DNA from: JASHPR01 sp963749145
GTDB taxonomy: Bacteria; Actinomycetota; Actinomycetes; Streptosporangiales; Streptosporangiaceae
Assembly: GCA_963749145.1 (NCBI GenBank)
Contig: CAVVLN010000006.1
Span: forward strand, 248,001 to 312,000
Direction of reading: 5' to 3'
Length of the DNA stretch: 64,000 nucleotides
Under the pieces are notes generated by a model that searched no databases, was not told where the DNA came from, and was given only the letters and a program-made list of their open reading frames with translations. A program made the translations under genes and the position numbers. This document shows positions 7,594 to 21,167 of the stretch, piece after piece (the first letter of the stretch is position 1; each line of letters opens with the position of its first letter).

Positions 7594-7640
7594 AGAACTG
7601 GACCTTATCAAGGGGACCGATTTCAACGAGCCTGGGTGCC
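7594..7640. promoter_or_regulatory. Divergent promoter region with ggacc direct repeat
   Basis: The 47-base gap between the MocR regulator and the FAD oxidoreductase contains ggacc at 7600-7604 and 7614-7618, a 14-base direct repeat. MocR regulators commonly bind direct repeats of this kind close to their own start. This is a candidate operator. The promoter hexamers are not clear. Confidence 0.35.
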
Positions 7641-8996
7641 ATGACCACTACAGCACAGCTCTCCGCCATCATTCGCCAGTCGCACTTCGATGGTCAGGTC
7701 CTCGCCCCCGGCACCCGCGGGTACGACGCGGCCCGGTCGGTCTGGAACGGGATGATCGACCACCGCCCGAAACTGATCGCCCGGTGCGCCTCGGTTGACG
7801 ACGTCGTCACCGCGGTGCGCGCCGCCCGTGAGCGCGACCTGGAGATCGGCGTCCGCTGCGGCGGTCACAACATCGCCGGCCTCGCTGTCCCGCACGGCGG
7901 GCTCATGATCGACCTCACCACACTCGGCCGCGTCACCGTCGATCCAGGTGCGCGGCGCGCCCGGGTACAGGGCGGCGCGATGCTCGGCGCCCTGGACCGT
8001 GCCACGCAGCCCTTCGGCCTCGCCACCACGGCCGGCAACGTCTCGCACACCGGTGTCGGCGGGCTGACCCTGGGCGGCGGCATGGGCTGGCTGGCGCGCC
8101 AGCACGGTCTGGCCTGCGACAACGTCGTTTCCTGCACCGTCGTCACCGCGGACGGCGACGTCGTGCGCGCGTCCGCCGATGAGCACCCCGACCTGTTCTG
8201 GGGCCTGCGCGGCGGCGGCGGCAACTTCGGAATCGTCGTCGAGTTCGAGTTCCGGCTGCATCCCGTCGGCACGCGGGCCCTGGTCGCGGAGCTCACGTTC
8301 CCGCTCGATCGCGCCGCCGCGGCGCTGCGCGGCTGGCGCGACCTGGCCGAGGAGGCCGGCCGCCCGGCCACGCTGACCGCCGAGATCTCCGGCGACACCG
8401 TCACCCTCGGATACGTGTGGGTGGGCGACCCGCAGGCCGGCCGGACGATGCTGCCGGCGCTGCGCTCCGTCGGCGCGCCGGACGGCGACGTCGTGCGCGA
8501 GCTCTCCTACACCGAACTCCAGACCCGCGACGACAGCATCGAGGCTCACGCGTACCGGCGCTACTGGAAGGGCCACTACCTCCCCGATCTGCCCGACGGC
8601 GCGATCGGCGCGATCGTGGACCGCGACCCGGCGGACGCCATCCTGCCGGGCGTCAGCCTCCAGGCTTACGGCGGCGCGATTGCCGACGTCGACGATGACG
8701 CGACGGCGTTCAGCCATCGCCGCACCCGCTTTGAGTACGTCGCCGCCGTGAAATGGAGCGATCCCGGCGAGGACGGCTTGCGGATGGGAGCAGCACGGCA
8801 GGCGGCCGCCAAGCTCGATCCGTTCGCCGCCGGCGCCTACGTCAACGCGCTCAGCGACGAGGGCGCGTCGGGCGTGCGCCGCGCCTACTCCGAGGCCAAG
8901 CGCGCCCGCCTGACCCAGGTCAAGGACGCCTACGACCCCGACAACGTCTTCCACCTCAACCACAACATCGTCCCCACCGGGCACTACGGCCGGTGA
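7641..8996 (+). CDS. FAD-linked oxidoreductase of the berberine-bridge-enzyme type
   Basis: This 451-residue flavoenzyme is of the PCMH/BBE family (FAD-binding type 4). The FAD domain spans about residues 35-205, with IGVRCGGHNIAG carrying the His that covalently holds FAD in this family. VGGLTLGGGMGWLARQHG and PDLFWGLRGGGGNFGIV follow. The second covalent residue of bicovalent BBE enzymes (a Cys) is replaced by His in NVSHTGVGG, so single attachment is expected. The BBE C-terminal signature DAYDPDNVFHLNHNI is intact. Known relatives oxidise sugars, alkaloids or tetracycline-like phenols. The substrate here is unknown. It diverges from the MocR gene and probably answers to it. A broken paralogue lies at 29980-31367. 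Confidence 0.9.
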   Translation: MTTTAQLSAIIRQSHFDGQVLAPGTRGYDAARSVWNGMIDHRPKLIARCASVDDVVTAVRAARERDLEIGVRCGGHNIAGLAVPHGGLMIDLTTLGRVTVDPGARRARVQGGAMLGALDRATQPFGLATTAGNVSHTGVGGLTLGGGMGWLARQHGLACDNVVSCTVVTADGDVVRASADEHPDLFWGLRGGGGNFGIVVEFEFRLHPVGTRALVAELTFPLDRAAAALRGWRDLAEEAGRPATLTAEISGDTVTLGYVWVGDPQAGRTMLPALRSVGAPDGDVVRELSYTELQTRDDSIEAHAYRRYWKGHYLPDLPDGAIGAIVDRDPADAILPGVSLQAYGGAIADVDDDATAFSHRRTRFEYVAAVKWSDPGEDGLRMGAARQAAAKLDPFAAGAYVNALSDEGASGVRRAYSEAKRARLTQVKDAYDPDNVFHLNHNIVPTGHYGR

Positions 8997-9125
8997 GTTC
9001 GCACAACATTGCCCCGCCGGGCACCGCGACCGGTGAGTTCGGCGCCAGGATTCGTCTGAACATGGCTGTTCGATAGCTAGTGCCGCTTCGGGCCGCCGGG
9101 ATGAGGCGGATCGCCGGCCAGGCAG

Positions 9126-9959
9126 CTAGCGGCGGGCTTGATCCCCAGCCGCGGGCGGGACGGGCCGTGATCCCGCAGGGGGCTTGCGGGCTACGCCGGC
9201 CCACAGGGCGGCCGGGCTGGCGGCCTGGAGTTCTGATTCCGGGCGCCACTCGGTCAGCCGGACCAGGCCAGGGGGCACGAGCTCGAGTCCGGCGAATAGC
9301 TCCGAGACGCCCGCGCGGTCGCGCAGCGTCGCCTGCTGCGGCATCGACTGGTTGAGGCGGCGCGTTGCCTCTGCGGTCTACTCGGCGTCGATGTCGCTGG
9401 CCGGGTGTGAAATCGTGACGAAACTGCCGGGCGCGCACGCCCCCGTGAGCTCGGTCACGATCCGGCGGGCTTCGGCGTCGCTGGCGGCAAGGTGCAAGAC
9501 CGACAGCAGCATGACCGCAACCGGCTCGGCGAAGTCCAGGATGTCGGCTGCGGCAGCCAGGATCGCGGCCGGGTCGTGCATGTCGGCATCGACATACCCG
9601 CACGCCCCCGGCGGGGCGCTCTTCAGCAGCGCCTGGGCGTGCGACAGCACGATGGGGTCGTTGTCGACGTAGACGATCCGGCTGTCCGCCGCGGCGCGCT
9701 GGGCGATCTCGTGGGTGTTGCCCGCGGTGGGAATCCCGGTGCCGATGTCCAGGAACTGCCGGATGCCCATGTCGGCGGCCAGGAAGCGCACCGCGCGGGC
9801 GAGGAAGGCGCGGTTGGCCCGGACCGCGAAGACCAGGTCCGGGTACGCCGCCAGAGCCCGGTCACCGGCTTCCCGGTCGGCGGCGAAGTTGTCCTTCCCG
9901 CCCAGCCAGTAGTCGTACACCCGCGCGGTGTGCGCGATACGGACATCGAAATCGGGCAT
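9126..9959 (-). pseudogene. SAM-dependent methyltransferase (DUF574/PF04672 type) broken by an amber codon
   Basis: From ATG 9959 the frame reads DVRIAHTARVYDYWLGGKDN, then RQFLDIGTGIPTAGNTHEIA (the SAM-binding motif), YVDNDPIVLSHAQALL, and VMLLSVLHLAASDAEARRIV, all characteristic of the actinobacterial S-adenosyl methyltransferase family. A TAG at 9378-9380 ends the ORF after residue 193. The same frame then continues without interruption as TAEATRRLNQSM, FAGLELVPPGLVRLTEWRPE and ALWAGVARKP, exactly the family C-terminus, to a stop at 9126. So one in-frame nonsense codon splits a gene that would otherwise be full length (277 codons). It is a recent pseudogene, a base-call error, or a read-through. 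The truncated product would lose its last strands. Confidence 0.85.
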
Positions 9960-10154
9960 CCGCCAGCTCCCGGATCAGGACGCCTCACAGCCTATCCGGC
10001 CACGACGGGCCGGCGCGTGCCGCTGCGGCCAGGCCTGACCGAGGACAGCGGTGAGTCTGCGTGAGGCCGCCGGCGCTGAGAACCCACAGGTCAAAGAAGA
10101 TCAACATGTCACGGGGGCGATGAGACCCGACCTGGTTGTAGGTTCCCGATAGAC

Positions 10155-10182
10155 ACGTCCCGTTCTCAGAACAGACGTCCCG
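10155..10182. promoter_or_regulatory. Candidate operator upstream of the acyl-CoA carboxylase
   Basis: acgtcccg occurs at 10155-10162 and again at 10175-10182, exactly 20 bases apart. Between them lies the palindrome gttct-c-agaac (10162-10172). The stretch 9960-10357 contains no convincing gene, so this ordered motif probably belongs to the control region of the carboxylase or of the divergent methyltransferase. Confidence 0.35.
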
Positions 10183-10357
10183 GCAATGTGGCGCGTTATC
10201 GGGATCATCTTTTGGCTGGTCTCTACAAAGTTCCGGCGCGCGGCATGGTCGGCTGCGGCATTTCACTGCCGAGAGCGGTGTACGAGAGTGTTCAGTCTGG
10301 GGCGGGTTGTGTCCGTCCAGTCCGTCCAGCGCGTATCTGCCACGGGAGAGTCGGCCG

Positions 10358-15859
<5,502 letters not shown>

Positions 15860-16034
15860 ACCCCCGCTAGGCGCTCGCCCGCTAAACGCAGCATCCCCCG
15901 CCCGGAGCGCCCGAACGCGCTGGTGCCAGAGTTAACCAACCTGCCAGCCGCCGGCCCGCTCCGGTCCGGTCGGCTGAGCCAGCCAGGTTCCGCGCGCTCA
16001 GCGCGGCTCGTTCACGCCAGCGAAGGGGGGCGCG

Positions 16035-16592
16035 ATGCCAGCGGTGCGCCGGCTGAGCCGGGCCGAGGTCCGCGTCGCCGTGGTGGACAGCGTCGTGCTC
16101 GCCCTGGCCTGCATGCTCACGTACTGGCTCACGGCCAGCGTCGCGCCCCGCGTGCACACCGAGTCCCGGGCCAGCGTCCTGATCGGCGCCCTGTGGGCCG
16201 TGATCTCCGCCATTTTCGTCTGCCGAGACAGCTACCAGCAGAGCGTGGCCGCGGCGGTATCGCGCATGACCGCCACCCTGGCGAGCTTCGCGCTCTGTCT
16301 CATCTACCTGATCTTCCTGCCCTTCTACACCTGGGCCCTGGCGCTGCTGATCGGGCTCAGCGCCCTGGCCGTCATCCTGATCGGCCGGCCCGGTGACGCC
16401 GTCACGGCCGCGGTCACCACGGCGGTGGTCATGGTCGCCGCCGACCTGAGCCCGCACCACGCGTGGCAGGAGCCCATCCTCCGCCTGATCGACACCCTCA
16501 TCGGAGTGGCGATCGGCGTCGCCGCCTCCTGGATCGGCCTGCGCCTGATCCGGCCGCGCATCCAGCCCCGGCAGGCCGGCAGGTCACCGTGA
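16035..16592 (+). CDS. FUSC / aromatic acid exporter family membrane protein
   Basis: This is a 185-residue integral membrane protein with about five hydrophobic segments (near residues 15-35, 50-66, 78-100, 100-115 and 120-135, and a further one near 150-172). Its arrangement, with SRASVLIGALWAVISAIFV, VAAAVSRMTATLASFALC and a late IDTLIGVAIGVAASWIGLRL, matches the membrane half of the FUSC/ArAE (DUF939-like) family. These proteins are thought to export small aromatic acids. The cytoplasmic domain of longer members is absent, which is usual for short actinobacterial forms. The start at 16035 follows a gaagggggg ribosome site. It ends 55 bases before the tRNA-Arg gene. The substrate is unknown. 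Confidence 0.75.
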   Translation: MPAVRRLSRAEVRVAVVDSVVLALACMLTYWLTASVAPRVHTESRASVLIGALWAVISAIFVCRDSYQQSVAAAVSRMTATLASFALCLIYLIFLPFYTWALALLIGLSALAVILIGRPGDAVTAAVTTAVVMVAADLSPHHAWQEPILRLIDTLIGVAIGVAASWIGLRLIRPRIQPRQAGRSP

Positions 16593-16646
16593 TCGACGAG
16601 GGTCCGAGGCATACCCCGGTCGCGTACACTAGCGTGGCACGCAACT

Positions 16647-16722
16647 GCGCTCGTAGCTCAACGGATAGAGCATCTGACTACGGATCAGAAGGTTGGGGGT
16701 TCGAGTCCCTCCGAGCGCGCCA
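16647..16722 (+). tRNA. tRNA-Arg (anticodon ACG)
   Basis: The acceptor strands gcgctcg (16647-16653) and cgagcgc (16712-16718) pair perfectly, followed by discriminator G and an encoded CCA. The D-arm begins tagctcaacgg. The anticodon loop ctACGga places ACG at 16680-16682, and the T-arm has gttcgagtc. A tacact -10 element lies at about 16625. The 3' half served as an integration site, as a 30-bp copy is found at 18439-18468. Confidence 0.95.
16678..16707 (+). repeat. Left attachment repeat (attL-like) within tRNA-Arg
   Basis: This 30-base stretch runs from the anticodon loop through the T-loop of tRNA-Arg (begins ctacggatc, ends gttcgagtc). It is repeated with one substitution at 18439-18468, 1761 bases downstream. 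Confidence 0.75.
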
Positions 16723-16747
16723 CCGAAACCCCAGGTAGACACCTTGA

Positions 16748-17566
16748 TCACGGTGTCGCCTGCGCGCCCTCGTCGTCATCTGGCCGGATTTTGGCCGGAT
16801 CGGAGGCCGAGTCGTGATCCTCGGCGGCGTTCCCGAGCAGGCCCGCATACCGGTCCATCTCGCCTGGGTACAGATGTCCGTACAGATCCAGCGTGGTCGT
16901 GATGCTGGCATGTCCCAGGATTTCCTGAACCATCTTCGGCGGATAGCCAGCCTGGATCATCAGGGAAGCGCAGTGTGTCGCAGGTCGTGAATTCGGAGTC
17001 CGGCTCCGAGCCCGGCTTTGCTGCGGGCGGGCAGGAACACTGACCGTCGCCAGTTGGACAGCCGGACGACGGTCCTGCCCGGCAAGGTGAAGACCAGATC
17101 GTCGGCTTGCTTGTCGGTGACCGCGGGAGCGAGCTTTACCGACAAGAACGGCGGCAATGGGACAGTGCGCGACTGATGAGACTTCGGCGTGCCTAGCATC
17201 ACGCGGCCCCCGACGTCGGAGAACGCTCGCCGCACTTCGATACGGCGGCGGCCGAGATCGATGTCACACACGCGCAGTGCCGTAGCCTCGCCCCATCGCA
17301 AACCGGTATGCGAGCACCAGGATTAGCAGATTCCAGGGCCCAGCCTGGTCGGCCAAGTCGCGGACCTGGCGGTGAGTAAGGAACACGTAGTCACGGCCTT
17401 TCGGCCGGGGCAGACCAAGGCCCCGAGCCGGATTGCTGCGGATGCGCGCGCCACGTACGGCGTGGTCGAGTGCGGCGGACATGACGAAGACGGATTGCCG
17501 GATGCCGGACGGGCCGAGCCCAGCGAGCGCCAGGCCGGTGACCCACTCGCTCAGCCTACACACCAC
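16748..17566 (-). pseudogene. Tyrosine recombinase (phage-type integrase), frameshifted and truncated
   Basis: Three overlapping frames together spell an integrase. The first (17566 to about 17285) gives LSEWVTGLALAGL, VMSAALDHAVRGARI, NPARGLGLPRPKGRDY and LLILVLAY. A second (17301-16960) continues MRWGEATALRVCDIDLGRRR, then TPKSHQSRTVPLP and LRIHDLRHTAL, which contains the catalytic Arg and the HxxR box. A third (16960-16748) gives MIQAGYPPKMVQEILGHASI and TTTLDLYGHLYP, with the second catalytic His and the nucleophilic Tyr. Two frameshifts, near 17290 and 16960, break the gene, and the N-terminal arm-binding and most of the core-binding domain are missing. It lies next to, and points at, tRNA-Arg, so it was the integrase of the surrounding element. 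It cannot be functional as read. Confidence 0.88.
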
Positions 17567-17719
17567 TAGGTCAGGCCTGCCAAGTAGACGGCACCGGGGC
17601 GTGCCGGGCTACAGGCAGTTGAGTGTCTAACTGCGTGACAACGGCGACGGCCGCAGGCATTCAACGACGGACGCCCGTGGACTATAAGGCCAGCTCATGA
17701 TCTGGATTGCCGATCGTCA

Positions 17720-17782
17720 CGTTTAGCTTCAGTTTGCCTGATAAGGAAGAGGTCCGTGGTTCAAGTCCACGCAGGCCCACCC
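17720..17782 (+). pseudogene. tRNA-Ile(GAT) pseudogene / captured 3' half
   Basis: From 17736 the sequence follows an actinobacterial tRNA-Ile: an anticodon loop ctGATaag, variable region gaggtc, a perfect T-stem pair cgtgg/ccacg around ttcaagt, and the acceptor strand caggccca with CC. The 5' half is reduced to a degenerate tagcttcagttt that may be the remains of a D-arm. The acceptor 5' strand is absent, so no functional tRNA can fold. It may be an old attachment-site fragment from an element that used tRNA-Ile. Confidence 0.6.
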
Positions 17783-17888
17783 AGGTCACAGCCCTGACGC
17801 CCGGCCAACCGCCGGGCATCTTGCGCTCCGCATCCCTGCCCACGCCGGGGCATGGACGGGTCAGTTAGTCGAGATGTATCGTGTCGCC

Positions 17889-18272
17889 ATGGAACAGCTT
17901 GCACGGCAAGATGTCGCCGCTGCGGCGGCAGCGCACCACGAACTTGGCCCCGAGTACAGCCAGGCCGCCATCGACTCGTTCCTGGAGAAGGTCGACAGCG
18001 AAATAGCCGCACGGGTTGATGCCCGCCTCGGCGGCGCGCCGCAACCTCGCAGCCGGACAGCGGACGTGGCGACACGGCACGAGCGCCGCGCTTTGTGGAC
18101 CGGACTGGTGATCGGCAGCGCCGTTGCTGGAATCCCGTTTACCTTGGTCGCTGCTAGCGGCCATGGGAACCACCCCGGCGCACTGGCTACCATCTGGCTC
18201 GTGATCGCCGCGGTCTACCTCGTCGCTCTCGTCGCGAGCCGACTGTACAAGCCCCGCGGCGGCCATGAGTGA
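17889..18272 (+). CDS. Small membrane protein of unknown function
   Basis: This is a 127-residue protein (132 if the ATG at 17874 is used). The N-terminal part is soluble and helical (EYSQAAIDSFLEKVDSEIAA, about residues 22-41, followed by RVDARL). Two transmembrane segments follow, near residues 75-94 (WTGLVIGSAVAGIPFTLVAA) and 101-120 (ALATIWLVIAAVYLVALVAS), with a short basic tail. The AIDSFLEKVDxEIxxRVD pattern recurs in small actinobacterial membrane proteins, often near mobile elements. No catalytic motif is seen. It is the only apparently intact gene inside the decayed element, so it is probably cargo or a resident gene trapped there. Confidence 0.65.
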   Translation: MEQLARQDVAAAAAAHHELGPEYSQAAIDSFLEKVDSEIAARVDARLGGAPQPRSRTADVATRHERRALWTGLVIGSAVAGIPFTLVAASGHGNHPGALATIWLVIAAVYLVALVASRLYKPRGGHE

Positions 18273-18438
18273 CACCTCTCTCTGAGGTGGCGTTGGAACC
18301 GCAATAGGCCACGGGTGTGGACTGGCCGGATTGTGGCCGGACAACGCCGCGCAACTCAGGTCAACAATGCACACTAGTGAGCATCGTCCCGCCACGTCAG
18401 AAGGCACGTGCCCAGGTCGCGAGGACCCGCGAAGCAAT

Positions 18439-18468
18439 CTACGGATCTGAAGGTTGGGGGTTCGAGTC
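18439..18468 (+). repeat. Right attachment repeat (attR-like), copy of tRNA-Arg 3' half
   Basis: It matches 16678-16707 over 30 bases with one mismatch (t for a at 18448). Just after the repeat the sequence diverges from the tRNA (tcgccgg versus cctccga), so no acceptor stem follows and this copy is not a tRNA gene. Confidence 0.75.
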
Positions 18469-18494
18469 TCGCCGGGGTAGAGGTGGCGAAGGCG

Positions 18495-18938
18495 TCAGTT
18501 GATGTCGAACTCGTTGCCCTCGGGGTCCTTCATTCCCACCGCGTAGTGATCGAGGCCGTCGGCGCTCAGGGCTCCGGTGAGCGTGGCCCCGAGGTCCGTC
18601 AGCCGCCTGGCCTCGGCGTCGACTCGCTGCATGCGGGTGGCCAGCGGGTCCGAACGGCTGCCGCTGACGCGGATGTCGAGGTGGAGGCGGTTCTTGACCA
18701 CCTTGGCGTCCGGCATCACATGGAACCAGATGCGGGGGCCGCCACCGCGGGGATCGATGATGCTGTCCGCGCCGATTCCCAGCTCACTGTCGGGAAGCCC
18801 GATGTCGCGCCGCCAGTCGTCCCAGGTAGCGAACCCTTCGGGGGGCGGTTCAAGCACGTATCCCAGGGCAGCCGCCCAGAAGCGGGCAAGCAGTTCGGGG
18901 TCCTTACAGTCGATGACGAGCTGGAATCGGGCAGGCAT
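18495..18938 (-). CDS. VOC family protein (glyoxalase/dioxygenase fold)
   Basis: This is a 147-residue single-domain vicinal-oxygen-chelate protein. It starts FQLVIDCKDPELLARFWAAA and LGYVLEPPPEGF, the typical first strand and helix of the glyoxalase-like group. RIWFHVMPDAKVVKNRLHLD follows in the middle, and the protein ends MKDPEGNEFDIN, the signature last strand of the fold. The acidic and histidine residues at fold positions (His in NRLHLD, Glu in GNEFDI) could hold a metal, but the enzymatic role is unassigned. It is monocistronic, on the minus strand just outside the right attachment repeat of the decayed element. The ATG start at 18938 gives the normal family length. Confidence 0.85.
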   Translation of the reverse strand: MPARFQLVIDCKDPELLARFWAAALGYVLEPPPEGFATWDDWRRDIGLPDSELGIGADSIIDPRGGGPRIWFHVMPDAKVVKNRLHLDIRVSGSRSDPLATRMQRVDAEARRLTDLGATLTGALSADGLDHYAVGMKDPEGNEFDIN

Positions 18939-19270
18939 CGTGCTCCCATCGGCTCAGCAGTGGCCCGAGCGCTCGCAAGTATTTTCCGGCTCGCGCCAAT
19001 GACAGCGACCGTACTAACCAACAACCGGCAGCGGCAACGGCAGGATTCGTTTGCGCCGCGGCTACGAGCGTGGCATGGCGAGGTACATCAGGTCGACCGT
19101 CGAGCCTGCGAGGACGGCGTATGACATCCTCATGACCGCCACCCCCTACGTCTTTCGCCAGCGCAGCTACACACAGCATGCCACAGGCTGGTAAGGAGAC
19201 ATCTCCCACAGCTTTCGCACGGCCGACGGGCCGACCAGGCCGTCTTCAGCATCCGGGGTTAAGCCGCGGC

Positions 19271-20239
19271 TCACTTCGAGGCCCAGCTCGGCCCGGCGGC
19301 CTGCGCTAGCCGCTGGCCCAGGGCTGCCGTGGCGCGTTGGATCTCCGCCGACCCGACGACCCGGAACGGTGCCGGGATGGCGGCGAGCTGCCGCGCGTAC
19401 CAGGCCGGCTCGTCGGTCGTCGCCCGGAGGCGGGTCCGGTCCTCGTCCACGGGCTCCAGGTGTCCCAGGCTTCTCGGCAGCCATCGCGATGTCTGCTCGA
19501 CGGTGGCGTCGATCACGACGTCGACCGCGTGGGTCCACCCTTGGGACAGGTGCTCTTCCAGGGTCCGCAGGGCGTCGAGCTCTTGTGGCGGAGTGAACGT
19601 GTCCGGCAACGTCTCGATCGTGATGATCCGGTCGACCCGGAGTACACGGCGTGCGTGCTTGGTATGCGACCAGCTCAGCAGGTACCAGCGGCTGTGCCTC
19701 AGCACCACAGCCCACGGGTCGACCTCCATGACCAGGTCCGCGGCCTTGCCCGTCCGGTAGACAAGGCGCAGGCGGCGCGCGGCGGTGCAGGCCTCAATCA
19801 GCTGCGTCGTCAGCTCCGGGCTGGCCCAGGCTTGTGGCACCGGAGGAGGAACGGAGACATGGCGGAAGGCATGGACCGGGCCTGACACCCGTTCCGGCAA
19901 TACCCTCACGATCTTGGCCAGCGCGCCGCCCACCAGGTCCGCGGGATTAGCGGCGTTCCGGTGGCCTTCCAGAACGGCCATGACGATGCCCAGCGCCTCG
20001 GCGGCGGTGAACATCAACGGCGGGAGCCGCAGGCCACGGCCTGCCCGATAGCCTCCGTAGGGACCGGTGAGTGATTCGATCGGCAGATCCGCCTCCCGCA
20101 AGATCGCGACATAACGGCGGGCGGCCCGTTCGGTGACCCCGAGCCTGTCTCCCAGCCGTTCTGCGGTGATGCCGGGGTTGTTCTGGATCACCTCCAGTGC
20201 GAGCAGGGCCCTGGCCGTGGGGCTCAGATCGGGTGCCAT
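19271..20239 (-). CDS. WYL-domain helix-turn-helix regulator (YafY/PafBC-like)
   Basis: This 322-residue transcriptional regulator has an HTH_11-type winged helix at about residues 10-60 (ALLALEVIQNNPGITAERLG, LGVTERAARRYVAILREADL) and a wing YGGYRAGRGLRLPP. A middle region and a WYL domain follow at about residues 150-225 (AARRLRLVYRTGKAADLV, DPWAVVLRHSRWYLLSW). The WYL triplet reads W-Y-L within SRWYLLSW. A C-terminal WCX-like extension completes it. Such proteins respond to nucleic-acid or small ligands and regulate DNA-damage or niche genes. ATG 20239 with GGAG upstream is chosen over ATG 20293, which would abut the divergent GNAT gene. About 330 bases downstream (18939-19270) hold nothing recognisable. 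Confidence 0.85.
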   Translation of the reverse strand: MAPDLSPTARALLALEVIQNNPGITAERLGDRLGVTERAARRYVAILREADLPIESLTGPYGGYRAGRGLRLPPLMFTAAEALGIVMAVLEGHRNAANPADLVGGALAKIVRVLPERVSGPVHAFRHVSVPPPVPQAWASPELTTQLIEACTAARRLRLVYRTGKAADLVMEVDPWAVVLRHSRWYLLSWSHTKHARRVLRVDRIITIETLPDTFTPPQELDALRTLEEHLSQGWTHAVDVVIDATVEQTSRWLPRSLGHLEPVDEDRTRLRATTDEPAWYARQLAAIPAPFRVVGSAEIQRATAALGQRLAQAAGPSWASK

Positions 20240-20291
20240 CAGTCTCCATCCCGGAACCAGATCGTCCGGAACTAACACTAGCGTGCCGTCC

Positions 20292-20969
20292 ATGGACGAT
20301 CGCAGCGATGCGATTCTGTGCGAACCTCCACGGGTGACACCGGCCAGCACGGCGCAAAAGCCGGTCACGGCAGCGCAGCTGACCATCGTCCCGGCGAACG
20401 AAGCGTCGTGGGATGACCTCGTCGCGATCTTCGGCACCGCCGACTATCCGAGCCGCTGCCAGTGCCAGCGGTTCAAGGTCGCTAGCTGCTTCTGGCGCGA
20501 CTCAACGCGGGAACAGCGGACGGCGATGCTCAGGGAGCAGACCGGGTGCGGCAACCCCGGCACCGCCACCAGCGGGCTGGTCGCCTACCTTGGCGACGAG
20601 CCTGTCGGCTGGGTCGCGGTCGAGCCGCGGACGGCCTACCCCAAGCTGCGCACGTCCCGCGTGGTCTGGCCCGGCAGGAACGAAGACAAGGATGATCACC
20701 GCATCTGGGCGGTGACATGTTTCGTGGTCCGTAAGGGCTACCGCAAGCGCGGGATCACGTATGCGCTGGCCGCCGCGACGGTCGGCTTCGCCAGGGAACG
20801 CGGGGCCCGGGCGGTGGAGGCATACTCGATGGCCACGCCGCTAGGTAAGGAGATCACCTGGGGCGAAATGCATGTCGGAAGCCGTCAGGTCTTTGCCGAC
20901 GCCGGCTTTACCGAGGTGAGCCATCCCAGCGCGCGACGCGTGGTGATGCGGGTCGACTTCCCGGCCTGA
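20292..20969 (+). CDS. GNAT family N-acetyltransferase
   Basis: This is a 225-residue acetyl-CoA-dependent N-acetyltransferase. After a roughly 30-residue leader, LTIVPANEASWDDLVAIFG starts the fold. A cysteine-rich stretch PSRCQCQRFKVASCFW is typical of a particular actinobacterial GNAT subgroup. The acetyl-CoA loop appears as FVVRKGYRKRGITYALAAAT (R/Q-x-x-G-x-A-like, here RKRGIT), near residues 148-167. The ATG 20292 shares its position with a possible start of the divergent WYL gene, so the two may be co-controlled. The acceptor substrate is unknown. The subgroup's Cys cluster could bind metal, but this is inference. Confidence 0.85.
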   Translation: MDDRSDAILCEPPRVTPASTAQKPVTAAQLTIVPANEASWDDLVAIFGTADYPSRCQCQRFKVASCFWRDSTREQRTAMLREQTGCGNPGTATSGLVAYLGDEPVGWVAVEPRTAYPKLRTSRVVWPGRNEDKDDHRIWAVTCFVVRKGYRKRGITYALAAATVGFARERGARAVEAYSMATPLGKEITWGEMHVGSRQVFADAGFTEVSHPSARRVVMRVDFPA

Positions 20970-21167
20970 GCACGCCACGTAGGAGAGCGCACGCGCAAGC
21001 TCGAGGTCAAATGCGGTCAAGGCGGCGCCGCTGTGTGCCGGCGGCCCGGCTCCCGCGGCGGGCTCAGCCCCTCGTGCCAGCAGGTTACGGAAACGTAAAC
21101 TGCCAGCGGGGCTCAGGCTGCGAGCCCGCGAAGGGAACCCTTCGGCAGGACGGCAGGATGCGGGAGC

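Larger units (their letters stand above)
16678..18468. mobile_element. Decayed integrative element at tRNA-Arg
   Basis: The segment is bounded by a 30-bp direct repeat with one mismatch. The left copy lies inside tRNA-Arg(ACG) at 16678-16707, and the right copy is at 18439-18468. A tyrosine recombinase gene, now broken, lies immediately inside the left end and points toward the tRNA, the classic arrangement for site-specific integration. Inside are also a fossil tRNA-Ile 3' part and one small membrane-protein gene. At under 1.8 kb it has lost any replication or transfer genes. The span 17567-17720 shows no gene. Confidence 0.75.

Noticed and set aside
18904..19209. 101-codon minus-strand frame between the VOC and WYL genes
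   Set aside because: It overlaps the start of the VOC gene and shows no ribosome site, domain or regular structure.
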